Positions 20,625 through 29,340 of a stretch of DNA of 64,000 nt are shown piece by piece (the first letter of the stretch is position 1; each line of letters starts with the position of its first letter). The stretch lies in assembly GCF_900473965.1 (NCBI RefSeq), contig NZ_UCNJ01000005.1, positions 49,644-113,643 of the forward strand. The letters are read 5' to 3'. Origin of the DNA: Synechococcus sp. UW179A (GTDB lineage: Bacteria > Cyanobacteriota > Cyanobacteriia > PCC-6307 > Cyanobiaceae). Made by a program: the position numbers and the translations under genes. The notes beneath the pieces are model-generated. The model did no database searches and was not told the origin of the DNA. It saw only the letters and a list, made by a program, of their open reading frames with translations.

Positions 20625-21023
20625 TCATCCCAGCCAGGCGATGCAGTCGATCTCCACCTTGGAGCCTTTAGGTAGTGCTGCCACCTGAACGCAGGCCCTG
20701 GCAGGGCTCACTCCGCTGCCGAACATTTCGGCATAGATCGCATTGACCGCCTGAAAGTCGGCCAGATCAACTAGGTACACCGTTGTGCGAACCACCTTGG
20801 CGGCCTCTGTTCCGGCGGCGCTGAGCACAGCTTGCAGATTGCGCAGCACCTGCCTGGTTTCTGCTTCCACGTCTCCGCCGCCCACCATCTCACCCGTGGT
20901 GGGATCCAGGGGGATCTGGCCTGAGCAATAAAGCCATCCTCCAGCCTGCACAGCCTGGTTGTAGGGCCCCACCGGAGCCGGAGCCTCAGCGGTGGTGACC
21001 GCCTGATGAGTGGTGGTCGACAT
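20625..21023 (-). CDS. ridA: RidA family enamine/imine deaminase
   Basis: RidA proteins hydrolyse reactive 2-aminoacrylate and related enamines released by PLP enzymes, protecting branched-chain amino-acid and other pathways. The 132-aa protein has the family signatures PAPVGPYNQAVQAGGWLYCS, the catalytic arginine in SPARACVQVAALP and the ending KVEIDCIAW. It is probably a trimer in the cytoplasm. The start overlaps the far 5' end of an alternative start of the divergent ABC gene, so the true intergenic spacer is about 43 bp. Confidence 0.92.
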   Translation of the reverse strand: MSTTTHQAVTTAEAPAPVGPYNQAVQAGGWLYCSGQIPLDPTTGEMVGGGDVEAETRQVLRNLQAVLSAAGTEAAKVVRTTVYLVDLADFQAVNAIYAEMFGSGVSPARACVQVAALPKGSKVEIDCIAWLG

Positions 21024-21066
21024 GAAAGGGCATCACAATGGGGCTGCATTTTCGCGCTTCGTGTCG

Positions 21067-22146
21067 ATGGAGTCCCTTCCGGTCGAGATCGACGGTCTGT
21101 GGCACAGCTATGACCCTTCCGGTGCTGACTGGACTCTCCAGGACATCAACCTCGGACTACAGAGCGGAGAACTGGTGGGATTGCTGGGGCCCTCCGGTTG
21201 CGGCAAGACCACGCTTCTGAGACTGATCGCCGGTTTTGAGCGTCCCATTCGAGGCAACATCCGCCTTCACGGCCAGGAGGTGGCCAGCCCTCAGCTTTCG
21301 GTGGCAGCTGAACGACGTGGAGTCGGCATGGTGTTTCAGGACTATGCCCTGTTTCCTCATCTGAATGCCTGGTCCAATACCTGTTTCGGTCTTCGCCGAG
21401 GGCAGGACAGTGCCCGGGCGGCATGGCTGCTGGAGCTGTTGGGCCTGGAACAGCTGAAGGAGCGCTATCCCCATGAACTATCAGGGGGGCAGCGTCAACG
21501 TTTGGCTCTTGCCAGAGCCCTGGCCCCGGCACCGTCTGTGGTCCTGCTGGATGAGCCTTTCTCCAATCTTGATGTGGAGGTGCGTCTTCGTCTGCGCAGT
21601 GAACTGCCTTCCGTTCTGAGTGCCTGCAACGCCAGTGGTGTGCTGGTCACCCATGATCCGGAGGAGGCCCTGGCGATCTGCAGTCGGGTGGCCGTTCTGC
21701 GCGATGGGCGTCTACATCAGTGCGCCAGTCCCAAGGAGCTGGTGGAGTCACCGGCAACCCCCTTTGTGGGCAGTTTCGTGCTGCAGCGCAACGTCCTGCC
21801 CGTCTGGAACGATGCCGCCGGCGGCTGCCTGCGCTGCCCCCTGGGTGACCTTGAAAGACCCGGTGATCTTCCGGCCGATTCCCTTCCCGAGGAAGCAACG
21901 GTTCTGGTCGCACCCGAAGCGATCACACTTCACAAGGATTCCGGCGGGGAAGGTGAGGTCGTTGGCCGGGAGTTCCTCGGCCACAGCTGGATGTACAGAG
22001 TGAAGAGCGGTGATCGTCAGTTACGGCTGCTGAGACCTTTAACCGAGGACTATGAACGGGGCCAAAACTGCCATTTGCGCTTGCAGCCAGGGTCATCCGT
22101 TCTGCTGCATCCACAGCGTCGAGCTCTGCTGAGCCTTGCGAGTTGA
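21067..22146 (+). CDS. ABC transporter ATPase, ferric-iron (FutC/FbpC) type
   Basis: This is the ATPase subunit of an importer in the FutC/FbpC/PotA group. Walker A is GPSGCGKTT, the Q-loop MVFQDYALFPHL, the signature LSGGQRQRLALARAL and Walker B VVLLDEPFSNLD, followed by a ~110-residue regulatory TOBE-like tail. The ATG at 21067 begins with MESLPVEIDGLWHSY, a proper first strand. The permease and binding protein are not adjacent, so it is an orphan ATPase; iron(III) is the likely substrate from family resemblance only. Confidence 0.85.
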   Translation: MESLPVEIDGLWHSYDPSGADWTLQDINLGLQSGELVGLLGPSGCGKTTLLRLIAGFERPIRGNIRLHGQEVASPQLSVAAERRGVGMVFQDYALFPHLNAWSNTCFGLRRGQDSARAAWLLELLGLEQLKERYPHELSGGQRQRLALARALAPAPSVVLLDEPFSNLDVEVRLRLRSELPSVLSACNASGVLVTHDPEEALAICSRVAVLRDGRLHQCASPKELVESPATPFVGSFVLQRNVLPVWNDAAGGCLRCPLGDLERPGDLPADSLPEEATVLVAPEAITLHKDSGGEGEVVGREFLGHSWMYRVKSGDRQLRLLRPLTEDYERGQNCHLRLQPGSSVLLHPQRRALLSLAS

Positions 22147-22153
22147 GATTTGG

Positions 22154-22918
22154 TCAGCCTGTCCAGCTGTCCTTGTGAAGCCTTAGTTCACCCAGTTCCT
22201 GGGCTGAACATGCACGCAGAAACAAGTTGGTGCGTCGCTCCTCACCCATGGTGCTGGGCAGTGAAAGATCACCACGTCTGCGCAGTTCGCTAACGCTGCT
22301 CAGCCGTTCGGCGATGGCCTGATCATCTGGTCTCAGAGCGTGGGCCCAGCGCAGATTGCCTTCGGTGTACTCGTGAGCGCAATGCACGACGGTGTCGTCC
22401 TGAAGATCCTGCAACTGCTTCAGGGCCAGGTGCATGTCCTCGGCTGATCCTTCGAACAGGCGTCCACAACCTGCCCCGAACAGGGTGTCGCCACAGAACA
22501 ACACAGGCGTCGGAAGCTCCGGTGAGCACCCCTGTGGCAGGACATAAGCCAGATGTGCCCTGGTGTGGGCTTTCACGTCGATCACCGTGACGGGCTGTCC
22601 CAGAAGCTCGAGCTGCATGCCCGGCTCGACCGACACCGTTTGGAAAGGAATCCGCTGCTGATCGGCGGCGGCTGCGATCACCGAAGCCGAAGGCCATTGG
22701 CGCAACAGATCGGGAGTGCCGCCGATGTGGTCTGCGTGGTGATGGGTTTGCAGGACAGCTGTGAGTTCCAGCTTGCGATCCACCAGCCATTGCCTTACTG
22801 GTTCGGCAATGGCTGGATCGACCACCACGGCCTCTCGTCCCCTTGCCCAGATCCAGACGACGTTGTCCTGCAGGACCGGCAGTGGCTTGATTCCGTCTCT
22901 CTGACAGGGGTGGCCCAT
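22154..22918 (-). CDS. gloB: Hydroxyacylglutathione hydrolase (glyoxalase II)
   Basis: GloB hydrolyses S-lactoylglutathione to D-lactate, the second step of methylglyoxal detoxification. The metallo-beta-lactamase motif [10 protein letters not shown] binds the two metals; later ligands are in [14 protein letters not shown] and the [11 protein letters not shown] segment. The length of 254 aa is normal. It is convergent with the ABC ATPase (7 bp between stops) and divergent from hisG. The glutathione link fits the gor gene at 32 kb. Confidence 0.93.
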   Translation of the reverse strand: MGHPCQRDGIKPLPVLQDNVVWIWARGREAVVVDPAIAEPVRQWLVDRKLELTAVLQTHHHADHIGGTPDLLRQWPSASVIAAAADQQRIPFQTVSVEPGMQLELLGQPVTVIDVKAHTRAHLAYVLPQGCSPELPTPVLFCGDTLFGAGCGRLFEGSAEDMHLALKQLQDLQDDTVVHCAHEYTEGNLRWAHALRPDDQAIAERLSSVSELRRRGDLSLPSTMGEERRTNLFLRACSAQELGELRLHKDSWTG

Positions 22919-22947
22919 CGTTAAAGTTTTGGGCGATGCAAGCTTCC

Positions 22948-23601
22948 ATGATCACCGTTGCACTGGCCAAGGGCGCGCTGCTGCGTGAGTCCGTGGAACG
23001 TTTCAAGCTTGCGGATCTTGATTTCTCGGCAGTTCTGGATCCCGACAACCGCCAGCTGATGGTGCCTTCGGTTTGTGGTCGGGCTCGAGCCCTGTTGGTC
23101 CGCAACGGTGATGTGCCGGTTTATGTGGCCTATGGGCAGGCTCAGCTCGGTGTGGTCGGTTACGACGTGCTGCGCGAGCACCAGATGCCTGTGGCGCATC
23201 TAGTCGACCTCGGTTTCGGGGGCTGTCGCCTGTCTGTTTGTGTCAAGTCCAGCAGTGGTTACCGGAGAGCCACCGACCTACCGCCGCATTGCCGTGTGGC
23301 CAGCAAATTCACCCGTTGTGCCCGGCAGTATTTCGATTCAATTGATCTCCCGGTTGAGCTTGTTCACCTCACTGGATCCGTGGAGCTTGGCCCGATCACC
23401 GGGATCGCAGAGGCGATTGTTGACCTGGTTGCCACAGGGCGAACTCTTAAGGACAACGGTCTGGTGGCGATTGAGGACCTCTTCCACACCACTGCCAGGC
23501 TCGTGGGCCATCCGCTTTCGCTGCGTTTGGATCAGGGAGAGCTTCAACAGGTCATCGAGACGATGGATGCTCCCGAAAGGAAGATGGTGAGCACGACCTG
23601 A
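22948..23601 (+). CDS. hisG: ATP phosphoribosyltransferase, short form (HisG)
   Basis: HisG joins ATP and PRPP in the first step of histidine synthesis. The 217-aa protein is the short form, lacking the C-terminal regulatory domain, and in such organisms acts with the HisZ regulatory subunit. It starts [16 protein letters not shown] and has the PRPP-binding [13 protein letters not shown] motif. An ATG four codons upstream (22936) is possible. Its TGA overlaps the ATG of the ABC exporter by one base. The hisIE gene lies 38 kb away, so the pathway is scattered. Confidence 0.93.
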   Translation: MITVALAKGALLRESVERFKLADLDFSAVLDPDNRQLMVPSVCGRARALLVRNGDVPVYVAYGQAQLGVVGYDVLREHQMPVAHLVDLGFGGCRLSVCVKSSSGYRRATDLPPHCRVASKFTRCARQYFDSIDLPVELVHLTGSVELGPITGIAEAIVDLVATGRTLKDNGLVAIEDLFHTTARLVGHPLSLRLDQGELQQVIETMDAPERKMVSTT

Positions 23602-25442
23602 TGGCCGGCACCGATCTTCAGCGCATCAGTCAGCTGGGGCGTTATCTCGGACGCGACCGTCGTCGTCTGATGCTCACCTTGATTTTGCTGATTCCGGTGG
23701 CGTTCGCTAGCGCGATCCAACCGCTGCTTGTCGGTCAGGCTATCTCGATCCTGCGCACCGTGTCGGGTGCCACCAATGAGGCCGTCGCTCCAATTCTTCA
23801 GCCGCTGGACAGCACGTTGGCGATCCGGCTGATCATTGCTGCTCTGCTGATTTCTGTGCTGGTGCGTCTGGCTCTTCAAGGAGTGCAGACCTACAACATC
23901 CAATCGGTGGGCCAGCGACTCACCGCCAGAATTCGTCGTGATCTCTTCGCCCATGCGATGGATCTCTCCCTTCGGTTTCATGACCGAATGCCTGTGGGCA
24001 AGTTGCTCACACGTCTCACCAGTGATGTCGATGCGTTGGCTGAGGTATTCAGCACCGGGGCTGTTGGTGTGTTGAGCGATCTGGTCACGCTCACCGTGAT
24101 CGCGGTGACGATGTTGCTGATCGAGTGGCGACTCGGGCTTCTGCTGCTTGTATCCCAGGTTCCTGTAACGCTGATTGTGCTCTGGCTGCAGGCGCGCTAC
24201 CGAAAAGCAAATTACCGGGTGCGTGAGGAACTTTCACAGCTGAATGCAGATTTTCAGGAAAATCTCCAGGGCCTAGACGTGGTTCAGATGTTTCGTCGTG
24301 AGGCCTTCAACGGAGCCCGTTTCCAACGAACCGGCTTGGCCTATCGCGAGGCAGTGAATGGAACGATTTTGTTTGACAGCAGCATCTCCGCATTCCTGGA
24401 GTGGGTTTCCCTTGGTGCGGTGGCGATTGTGCTGGCTCTGGGGGGCTGGATGGTCACCTCAGGGGCCATGGGGCTAGGCATCCTCACAACGTTCATTCTC
24501 TTTTCGCAAAGACTGTTTGATCCACTGCGTCAGATGGCTGAGCGGTTTACTCAGATTCAGGGTGGTTTGACTGCTGTTGAGCGAATCGGAGAACTGCTCG
24601 AGGAGCCACTGGAAATTCGGGATCACACCCTTGCGGGCCCTGCCCACTCTCAGGAATCACCAGCTGAGGGTGTGTCAGCTCCGCTTCAGGTCATGCCGAC
24701 CTCCTGCGGCGAAGTGGTGTTTGAAGGTGTTCACTTCGCCTATCGACCTGATGAGCCAATTCTTCAGGATCTGAGCTTCCGACTTGCTCCCGGTGAACAT
24801 GTGGCTCTGGTGGGCCCCACGGGTTCAGGAAAGACCACCGTCATCCGCTTGCTTTGCAGGCTCTATGAGCCTCAGCAGGGCCGCATTCTTCTCGATGGAC
24901 GCGATATCCGCAGCCTCTCCCTGCCGGATCTGCGTCGACAGCTTGGGGTGGTTCTGCAGGACACCTTTCTGTTCAGTGGCAGCGTCGGCGACAACCTTCG
25001 TCTCGACCAGGAGATCGATGACAAGCATCTCAAGGAGGTTTGCAGGGATCTCGGCCTCAATGCACTCCTTGGGAGGCTTCCTCAGGGGCTCGACACTGAA
25101 CTGCGAGAGCGTGGGGGCAACCTCAGCTCCGGTGAACGCCAGCTGCTCGCGGTTGCACGGGTGGCGATCCGTAATCCCAATGTGCTCGTGATGGACGAAG
25201 CCACCGCTTTCATGGATCCTTCCACTGAAGCAACTTTGCAAAGAGATCTTGACCGCTTGCTTGAACGAAGAACCGCCGTGGTGATTGCTCACCGTTTAGC
25301 CACCGTTGAAGCAGCGGATCGGATCCTCGTATTGCGACGTGGCCGTTTGATTGAGCAAGGAACCCACCTGCAATTGCGTGCGCAAGGCGGTCTTTATGCC
25401 GAACTCGCTGAACTTCAGGAACGGGGCCTCGCCAAGCTCTGA
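23601..25442 (+). CDS. ABC exporter, fused permease-ATPase (MdlB/multidrug type)
   Basis: A 613-aa half-transporter: an N-terminal type I exporter membrane domain of six helices (residues ~20-330), then an ATPase with Walker A GPTGSGKTT, Q-loop VVLQDTFLFSGSV, signature LSSGERQLLAVARVA, Walker B VLVMDEATAFMD and the H-loop VIAHRLAT. It would work as a dimer exporting lipids, peptides or toxic compounds; the substrate cannot be read from sequence. It overlaps hisG by one base and its last 28 bp overlap the convergent hydrolase gene. Confidence 0.9.
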   Translation: MAGTDLQRISQLGRYLGRDRRRLMLTLILLIPVAFASAIQPLLVGQAISILRTVSGATNEAVAPILQPLDSTLAIRLIIAALLISVLVRLALQGVQTYNIQSVGQRLTARIRRDLFAHAMDLSLRFHDRMPVGKLLTRLTSDVDALAEVFSTGAVGVLSDLVTLTVIAVTMLLIEWRLGLLLLVSQVPVTLIVLWLQARYRKANYRVREELSQLNADFQENLQGLDVVQMFRREAFNGARFQRTGLAYREAVNGTILFDSSISAFLEWVSLGAVAIVLALGGWMVTSGAMGLGILTTFILFSQRLFDPLRQMAERFTQIQGGLTAVERIGELLEEPLEIRDHTLAGPAHSQESPAEGVSAPLQVMPTSCGEVVFEGVHFAYRPDEPILQDLSFRLAPGEHVALVGPTGSGKTTVIRLLCRLYEPQQGRILLDGRDIRSLSLPDLRRQLGVVLQDTFLFSGSVGDNLRLDQEIDDKHLKEVCRDLGLNALLGRLPQGLDTELRERGGNLSSGERQLLAVARVAIRNPNVLVMDEATAFMDPSTEATLQRDLDRLLERRTAVVIAHRLATVEAADRILVLRRGRLIEQGTHLQLRAQGGLYAELAELQERGLAKL

Positions 25443-26170
25443 TCCTCAACCCAACTAGAGAGGATGTCGCTCAGAACGTCCGGCTTTTCTCGCATGGGTA
25501 GATGGCCACAACCAGTGATCTGGCGATAGTCATGACCAGGGCTGTAAGCCGCAAGATGACGCACATAGCCAGGCTCCATCACCTGATCGTTGTCCCCACT
25601 GATCCAGAGGCTTTCGACTCCCAGATCCGACACCAATCCAGGTAAATCTCGAACCGCGCCCCTGCTGGTGCTGTTCACCAGCAGTCCACGGGCAGCCCGA
25701 CGTTCGGCCTTGAACGGTCCCAGCGCTCCTATGGGAGCCGGCAGCTGAGCAATGGCATCGGGTCGCAGCTCCAGAATCAGCCTCCCGAAGCTGCGCAGTC
25801 GGCGAAAGGGTCGCGGCTGATAGATCCCTCCTCCCGCTGCCAGCAGAACAACGCCCATCAACCCCTTCTGTTTCTGTTGCCGCAGATGTGCTTCGGCATG
25901 CAGCACCACGCTGCCGCCAAGGGAATGGCCCAACAGCACGAAGGGTCGCCCCTGCGCCTTTTGAACGGCTTCCACCGCCAGCCAGCGGCCATAGGCCGAC
26001 AGGTTGGGAAGCAATCCTGAGGGGCGCTCCGCATCACCGAAACCCGGCAGGTCAGGACACCAGAGCTCGATCTCTGGGTGGCGCTCTCTCCAGCATGCGG
26101 CGAAAGGCGACCAGACCTGCTTGCTCAAAAGCCACCCATGTACAGCAATCAGTAGTTGATTTGCAGGCAT
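25415..26170 (-). CDS. Alpha/beta hydrolase
   Basis: A 251-aa alpha/beta-hydrolase fold protein. The oxyanion-hole motif is IAVHGWLLS, the nucleophile elbow GHSLGGS holds the catalytic Ser, Asp is probably in SGDNDQVM, and His in TGCGHLPMREKP. The layout resembles BioH/MenH-type enzymes: the GHSLGG elbow and the late GHLP His segment. The substrate is unknown; cleavage of an ester or thioester in the cytoplasm is likely. The 3' end overlaps the ABC exporter by 28 bp. Confidence 0.85.
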   Translation of the reverse strand: MPANQLLIAVHGWLLSKQVWSPFAACWRERHPEIELWCPDLPGFGDAERPSGLLPNLSAYGRWLAVEAVQKAQGRPFVLLGHSLGGSVVLHAEAHLRQQKQKGLMGVVLLAAGGGIYQPRPFRRLRSFGRLILELRPDAIAQLPAPIGALGPFKAERRAARGLLVNSTSRGAVRDLPGLVSDLGVESLWISGDNDQVMEPGYVRHLAAYSPGHDYRQITGCGHLPMREKPDVLSDILSSWVEDQSLARPRS

Positions 26171-26215
26171 CGGCCCAGAACTTGCCCCCCCACCTTGCCG
26201 CCCTCTGCGCCTTCC

Positions 26216-26752
26216 GTGCGCCAGGATCGTGACACTGCAGCATCGTCAGTGATCGACGACCCTTCCCTAACGCCAGAGACACTGCAAATGATGTACGGCG
26301 ATCAGGCGAAGCTGTGCGCGACCCCAGCCAGCCAGCTCACTCTGGTGTTCAGTCAGCACCGCCCTTTTGATCTAGTAGAGCTGGAGCAGCTGCTTGAGGC
26401 GGTGGGCTGGAGCCGACGACCTGTACGACGGGTTCGCAAGGCGCTCGATAACAGCCTGATTCGAGTAGGCCTCTGGCGTCACGATGCCAGGATTCCACGC
26501 CTTGTGGGCTTTGCGCGCTGTACAGGCGACGGGGTGCTGGAGGCGACCATCTGGGATGTTGCTGTTCATCCTCTTTACCAGGGCTCCGGGCTCGGCAGTC
26601 AGCTGATGGATTACATCCTTGATGCCCTGCGTGCACTCGGGACTGAACGCGCCACGTTGTTCGCCGACCCAGGGGTCCTGCCCTTTTACAAACGTCTGGG
26701 TTGGGACCTTGAGCCCAATGGTCACCGCTGTGGTTTCTGGTACGCGAACTGA
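26216..26752 (+). CDS. GNAT family N-acetyltransferase
   Basis: The C-terminal ~110 residues form a GNAT domain, with the acetyl-CoA-binding beta4/alpha3 motif VHPLYQGSGLGSQLMDYIL and the YKRLGWDLEPNGHRCGFWY end. The substrate is unknown. The start is uncertain: the region lacks an early ATG, GTG at 26216 is plausible, TTG at 26156 would overlap the divergent hydrolase, and ATG at 26288 would still keep the domain. The last 31 bp overlap the convergent glycosyltransferase gene. Confidence 0.8.
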   Translation: MRQDRDTAASSVIDDPSLTPETLQMMYGDQAKLCATPASQLTLVFSQHRPFDLVELEQLLEAVGWSRRPVRRVRKALDNSLIRVGLWRHDARIPRLVGFARCTGDGVLEATIWDVAVHPLYQGSGLGSQLMDYILDALRALGTERATLFADPGVLPFYKRLGWDLEPNGHRCGFWYAN

Positions 26753-27447
26753 GTTTCGTAGTAAGCAGCGGCTAGCCCTTCTGCGGATTCGCCCTGTTTC
26801 CATCGTCTGCGCAGTCGTGCATTGCGCCAGCTGCGCCGCAACACCCCGTCGCTCTGCCAACGTCGTCCATCGGTGGTCAGCGGCAGACCGATGCGCTTGA
26901 GATCAGCGATGCGGCTCAGGCGCTCCACCAGATCCAGATCTTCCATCAGCGGCAGCTCAGCAAAGCCGCCGCAACGGTGATAAAGCTCGCGATGTAGCAA
27001 CAGTCCCTGATCGCCATAGGGACGCTGCAGCCAGCGGCTGCGCAAGGCCACAGCTTGCTCCAGCAGACGTCGCGCCGCAGTGGAGGGCGTGATTTGAAAA
27101 TCGAAATACCAGGCTGCAACTGCTGCGGAAGAGGTTTGCAGCAGCGGGCTAACCGACCCGAACCATTGATCGGGCAGGCGACTGTCTGCGTGGAGGAACA
27201 GCAGCCATTCGCCACGTGCCTCAGCCGCTGCGGTGCGCAGTTGGCGGCCCCGGCCAGGGGGATGAACTTTGACCAGCTGAGCACCTGTCAGGTTTGCGAT
27301 CTCTGGCGTGGCATCGCTGCTGCCGCCATCAGCCAGCAAGATCTCCAGTTCGCTCCCAGCACGTTGCAGGTCGGCAAGCAGCAATGGCAGTCGTGTTGCC
27401 TCATTCAGGCAGGGAATCACCACACTCAGCGACGCTGATCTGTTCAT
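26722..27447 (-). CDS. Family 2 glycosyltransferase of the TIGR04283 (arsenosugar-linked) type
   Basis: A GT-A fold glycosyltransferase: SLSVVIPCLNEATRLPLLL at the start, LLADGGSSDATPEIA and FLHADSRLP as the metal- and sugar-nucleotide-binding motifs. Together with the next gene it matches the TIGR04283/TIGR04282 pair that I recall being linked to arsenosugar formation. The ATG at 27447 overlaps the stop of the upstream partner by 4 bp (ATGA), so the two are made together. The real acceptor is not shown by the sequence. No arsM or radical-SAM partner is in the window. Confidence 0.82.
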   Translation of the reverse strand: MNRSASLSVVIPCLNEATRLPLLLADLQRAGSELEILLADGGSSDATPEIANLTGAQLVKVHPPGRGRQLRTAAAEARGEWLLFLHADSRLPDQWFGSVSPLLQTSSAAVAAWYFDFQITPSTAARRLLEQAVALRSRWLQRPYGDQGLLLHRELYHRCGGFAELPLMEDLDLVERLSRIADLKRIGLPLTTDGRRWQSDGVLRRSWRNARLRRRWKQGESAEGLAAAYYETQFAYQKPQR

Positions 27448-28070
27448 GCCAGCCATGCCTCCAGATCTTCGAGTTGGTCGATGTCATTGCGCGCGTCGAG
27501 CTGCGCGGGTGTCAGACCGCGCTGGCAGGCTCGCTGCCAAGTGAGGCGCAAGACCTGGTCGCTACCCCATGGGATCGAATGAAAGGGCCAGCGGGGTGCT
27601 CCCGGTGCTGTTGCCCCAAGACCGAACAGCCAGTAACCACCATCCAGTGACGGTCCGATCACTAGTGGAGAGTGGCGCAGACTCTCGATGGCCCTGATCA
27701 GGTCTCTTGCAGCCAGGTCGGGAAGATCCGTGCCGATCAGGATGACCGAAGCACCGGGATCAACGGAACGTGCCCTCAGCACCTCCCTGCGCATGCGGTT
27801 GCCAAGGTCTCCTCGCCCCTGTGCGCTGATGCTCGCCTCAGGAACAGAGGCGAGCCAGCGGCGCCAGGCTCGAGGGCCGGCACCGCTGATGGCAATGTGG
27901 AGTCGCAGCTTGCCATCCCTGGCGAGACCTTGGGCCACTGTCAGGGTGTGACTGATCAGCCGAGCCTGTATCCCTGCCGCATGCGCGCAACCCAGCGTGC
28001 GAGCAAGGCGACGTTTGCAACGCCCGCTGGCAGGCCAGCGGGTCATCACCACCAGAATGGGCTTGGTCAT
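27444..28070 (-). CDS. TIGR04282/DUF2064 family sugar-nucleotide-type transferase
   Basis: A 208-aa GT-A-like protein of the DUF2064 family, with MTRWPASGRCKRRLA at the start (nucleotide-binding, similar to CofC/MobA folds) and the central ILIGTDLPDLAARDL motif, followed by GPSLDGGYWLFGL. In many cyanobacteria it is paired with the TIGR04283 glycosyltransferase, as here, and is annotated as arsenosugar biosynthesis. It starts 20 bp downstream of the htrA stop on the same strand, so it could be read from the htrA promoter. Confidence 0.82.
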   Translation of the reverse strand: MTKPILVVMTRWPASGRCKRRLARTLGCAHAAGIQARLISHTLTVAQGLARDGKLRLHIAISGAGPRAWRRWLASVPEASISAQGRGDLGNRMRREVLRARSVDPGASVILIGTDLPDLAARDLIRAIESLRHSPLVIGPSLDGGYWLFGLGATAPGAPRWPFHSIPWGSDQVLRLTWQRACQRGLTPAQLDARNDIDQLEDLEAWLA

Positions 28071-28090
28071 CGGATCAGCCCCGCAAAGGA

Positions 28091-29251
28091 CTACTGCTGT
28101 CGGGGAAGTTCTTCAGGTTTCACCATCAGCTCGATGCTGTCACCATCGCGCTCCACAAGGATGGGCATGGCCTGGCCGACGCGCCCTCGGTCGACGGCTA
28201 ACTGCACTTGGGAAGGGTCCTGCACTTTGGTGCCGTCCACTTCTCGGATCAGGTCACAGGGGCGGATACCTCCCGCCGCTGCAGGACTGTTCTCCACCAC
28301 ATCGATCACCACCACGCCGTTCAATTCAGGCACTTTGCACAGATTGCTGTTGGCAGCGGCATTGATCTCCTTGGCGAGCTGGGGTGTCAGGCTCTGGAGC
28401 CGGACACCGATGAAGGGGTGAGAGGCCTGGCCGGTGCTGATGATCTGCTGGGCGATCCGTTTGGCCAGATTGATCGGGATGGCAAAACTTAGGCCGGCTC
28501 CGGGGGCCTTTTTGATAGCGGTATTGATGCCGATCACCTGGCCAGCGGCGTTGATCAGCGGCCCGCCGCTATTGCCTGGATTTACGGCGGCATCCGTCTG
28601 GATGTAAGGCACTCTCTGCCCCTCTCCGATGGCGTTGGTGCGATCCACGGCGCTGATAATCCCAGCAGTCACCGTGTTGTTCAGGCCGAGGGGGTTGCCG
28701 ATGGCGATGGCCCATTCACCGGGGCTGAGATTGTTGGAATTGCCGAGGGGAGCGACCGGTAATTTGTCAGCAACCACACGCACCACAGCGATATCCGTGA
28801 GAGGGTCACTTCCGAGAACGCGACCGCTGAAGCTGCGACCGTCGGGCAGCGTCACCGAGACTTGATCCGCACCCTCCACAACATGTGCGTTCGTGAAGAT
28901 CAGGCCATCGGAACGTGTGATGAATCCGGATCCCTGTCCTGCCTGCTGCTGGATCGGTGCTCTGCCGCCAAATAAATTGCCGAGCGGATTGACCACGCGC
29001 TTCACCGTGTCGATCCGCACCACTGAGGGGCCAACCCGATCCACAGCTTCAACAATGATGTTTTTCCCCGGTTGAAGGGGCGCTGAGCGGGGCCCATCGC
29101 TCACCTCCGGCAAAGGGTCGCTGGCAGGGGTCTGATCCAGTCCTATGCGCTGCTTCCAGGCGGTTCCGCAGCCGCTGAGACTTGAGCCGATGATGCCGAC
29201 GCCGATGAGCGTGAGTGCTCGCTGCAGGGGGCGCTGGATGGCGGAGGCCAT
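28091..29251 (-). CDS. HtrA/Deg family serine protease, lipoprotein-like
   Basis: A trypsin-like periplasmic or thylakoid-lumen protease with one C-terminal PDZ domain. The catalytic triad is visible in TNAHVV, DPLTDIAVVRV and GNSGGPL, and the PDZ begins near the PFIGVRLQSLTPQLA segment. The ATG at 29251 gives an N-terminal hydrophobic stretch ending LSGC, a lipobox, so the enzyme may be lipid-anchored. It is divergent from dnaA with ~90 bp between starts. Deg proteases remove damaged exported and photosystem proteins. Confidence 0.92.
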   Translation of the reverse strand: MASAIQRPLQRALTLIGVGIIGSSLSGCGTAWKQRIGLDQTPASDPLPEVSDGPRSAPLQPGKNIIVEAVDRVGPSVVRIDTVKRVVNPLGNLFGGRAPIQQQAGQGSGFITRSDGLIFTNAHVVEGADQVSVTLPDGRSFSGRVLGSDPLTDIAVVRVVADKLPVAPLGNSNNLSPGEWAIAIGNPLGLNNTVTAGIISAVDRTNAIGEGQRVPYIQTDAAVNPGNSGGPLINAAGQVIGINTAIKKAPGAGLSFAIPINLAKRIAQQIISTGQASHPFIGVRLQSLTPQLAKEINAAANSNLCKVPELNGVVVIDVVENSPAAAGGIRPCDLIREVDGTKVQDPSQVQLAVDRGRVGQAMPILVERDGDSIELMVKPEELPRQQ

Positions 29252-29340
29252 GAAGATGTGTGATGTCGTCAGCACCTCATTAAAGACGGACTGATCGGCC
29301 TGAGGTGCGTAGATTCAGCCACCGTGAATCGGAGGATGCA

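Noticed and set aside
29252..29340. Replication origin next to dnaA
   Set aside because: No cluster of TTWTCCACA-like boxes and no dnaN nearby; in picocyanobacteria dnaA often lies away from the origin.
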